From: Verrucomicrobiota bacterium | GTDB lineage: Bacteria; Verrucomicrobiota; Kiritimatiellia; JAAZAB01 | NCBI GenBank assembly: GCA_018898455.1 | Contig: JAHIJO010000009.1 | Coordinates: forward strand, 1 to 39,153 | Length of the DNA: 39,153 nt | Reading direction: 5' to 3' | Shown here: positions 39,139 to 39,153 of the stretch, one piece after another | Layout of the letters: every line of letters starts with the position of its first letter | Position numbering within the stretch: position 1 is the first letter of the stretch | Made by a program: the position numbers and the translations under genes | Notes under the pieces: generated by a model | Told to the model about the DNA's origin: nothing | What the model saw: only the letters and a program-made list of their open reading frames with translations | Databases searched by the model: none

Positions 39139-39153
39139 ACTTTTCGTCAATGC

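Overview
This is a moderately GC-rich bacterial chromosomal window holding about 33 protein genes, one tRNA and many intergenic palindromes. No phage, insertion sequence, transposase or CRISPR array is visible. Together, the FGE-sulfatase-like lipoprotein, GHL10-type hydrolase, type II secretion pieces, secreted FG-GAP-repeat protein, LA_2272-type repeat protein, tail-anchored low-complexity protein and loosely clustered housekeeping genes suggest a didermic member of the PVC group (Kiritimatiellota/Lentisphaerota/Verrucomicrobiota-like) or a neighbouring phylum. This is an inference from gene content, not from a marker-gene tree.

Layout. 1-3360: a gene end on the plus strand, then three minus-strand genes of unknown function (zinc-ribbon protein, lipoprotein with two FGE-like modules, small single-pass membrane protein). 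3503-8172: CCA-adding enzyme, cytidine deaminase, purine nucleoside phosphorylase and pyrimidine nucleoside phosphorylase, all on the minus strand. A small plus-strand pair between the two phosphorylases contains a nucleotidyltransferase gene wrecked by an internal deletion. 8422-11027: a plus-strand run of a tandem-ACT protein, an Fe-S protein and an M28 peptidase/glutaminyl-cyclase-like lipoprotein. 11317-15414: two divergent genes for paralogous secreted proteins that share a large domain but have different C-termini. 15608-19579: mutS and a Tat-signal radical SAM enzyme of the AmmeMemoRadiSam type. 19721-25621: tRNA-Arg(CCG), then on the minus strand trxA, a tail-anchored repeat protein, frr, pyrH and a large GHL10-type hydrolase. 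25710-26772: a NusG paralogue and a GmhB-like phosphatase. 26804-31247: a TPR protein divergent from GspK-, GspL- and GspM-like type II secretion genes. 31280-33350: an ABC permease/ATPase pair. 33466-37899: galE, recA and a short alaS. 37953-39153: a secreted repeat protein and repeat-rich noncoding DNA up to the window end.

How the genes work together. The clearest functional group is nucleoside salvage (cdd, PNP, pyrimidine phosphorylase). The CCA-adding enzyme fits the one tRNA gene, which does not encode its own CCA end. GspK, GspL and GspM are inner-membrane and pseudopilin parts of a secretion machine that could export the many signal-peptide proteins here. Much of the unexplained signal lies in noncoding DNA. 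Small palindromes with three-base loops sit at or across the stop codons of several genes. There are modular repeats with common ends (TGTAG...CTACA; TGGAGTGCGG...CCGCTTTATGG), and a transposon-like inverted-repeat element lies just upstream of recA.
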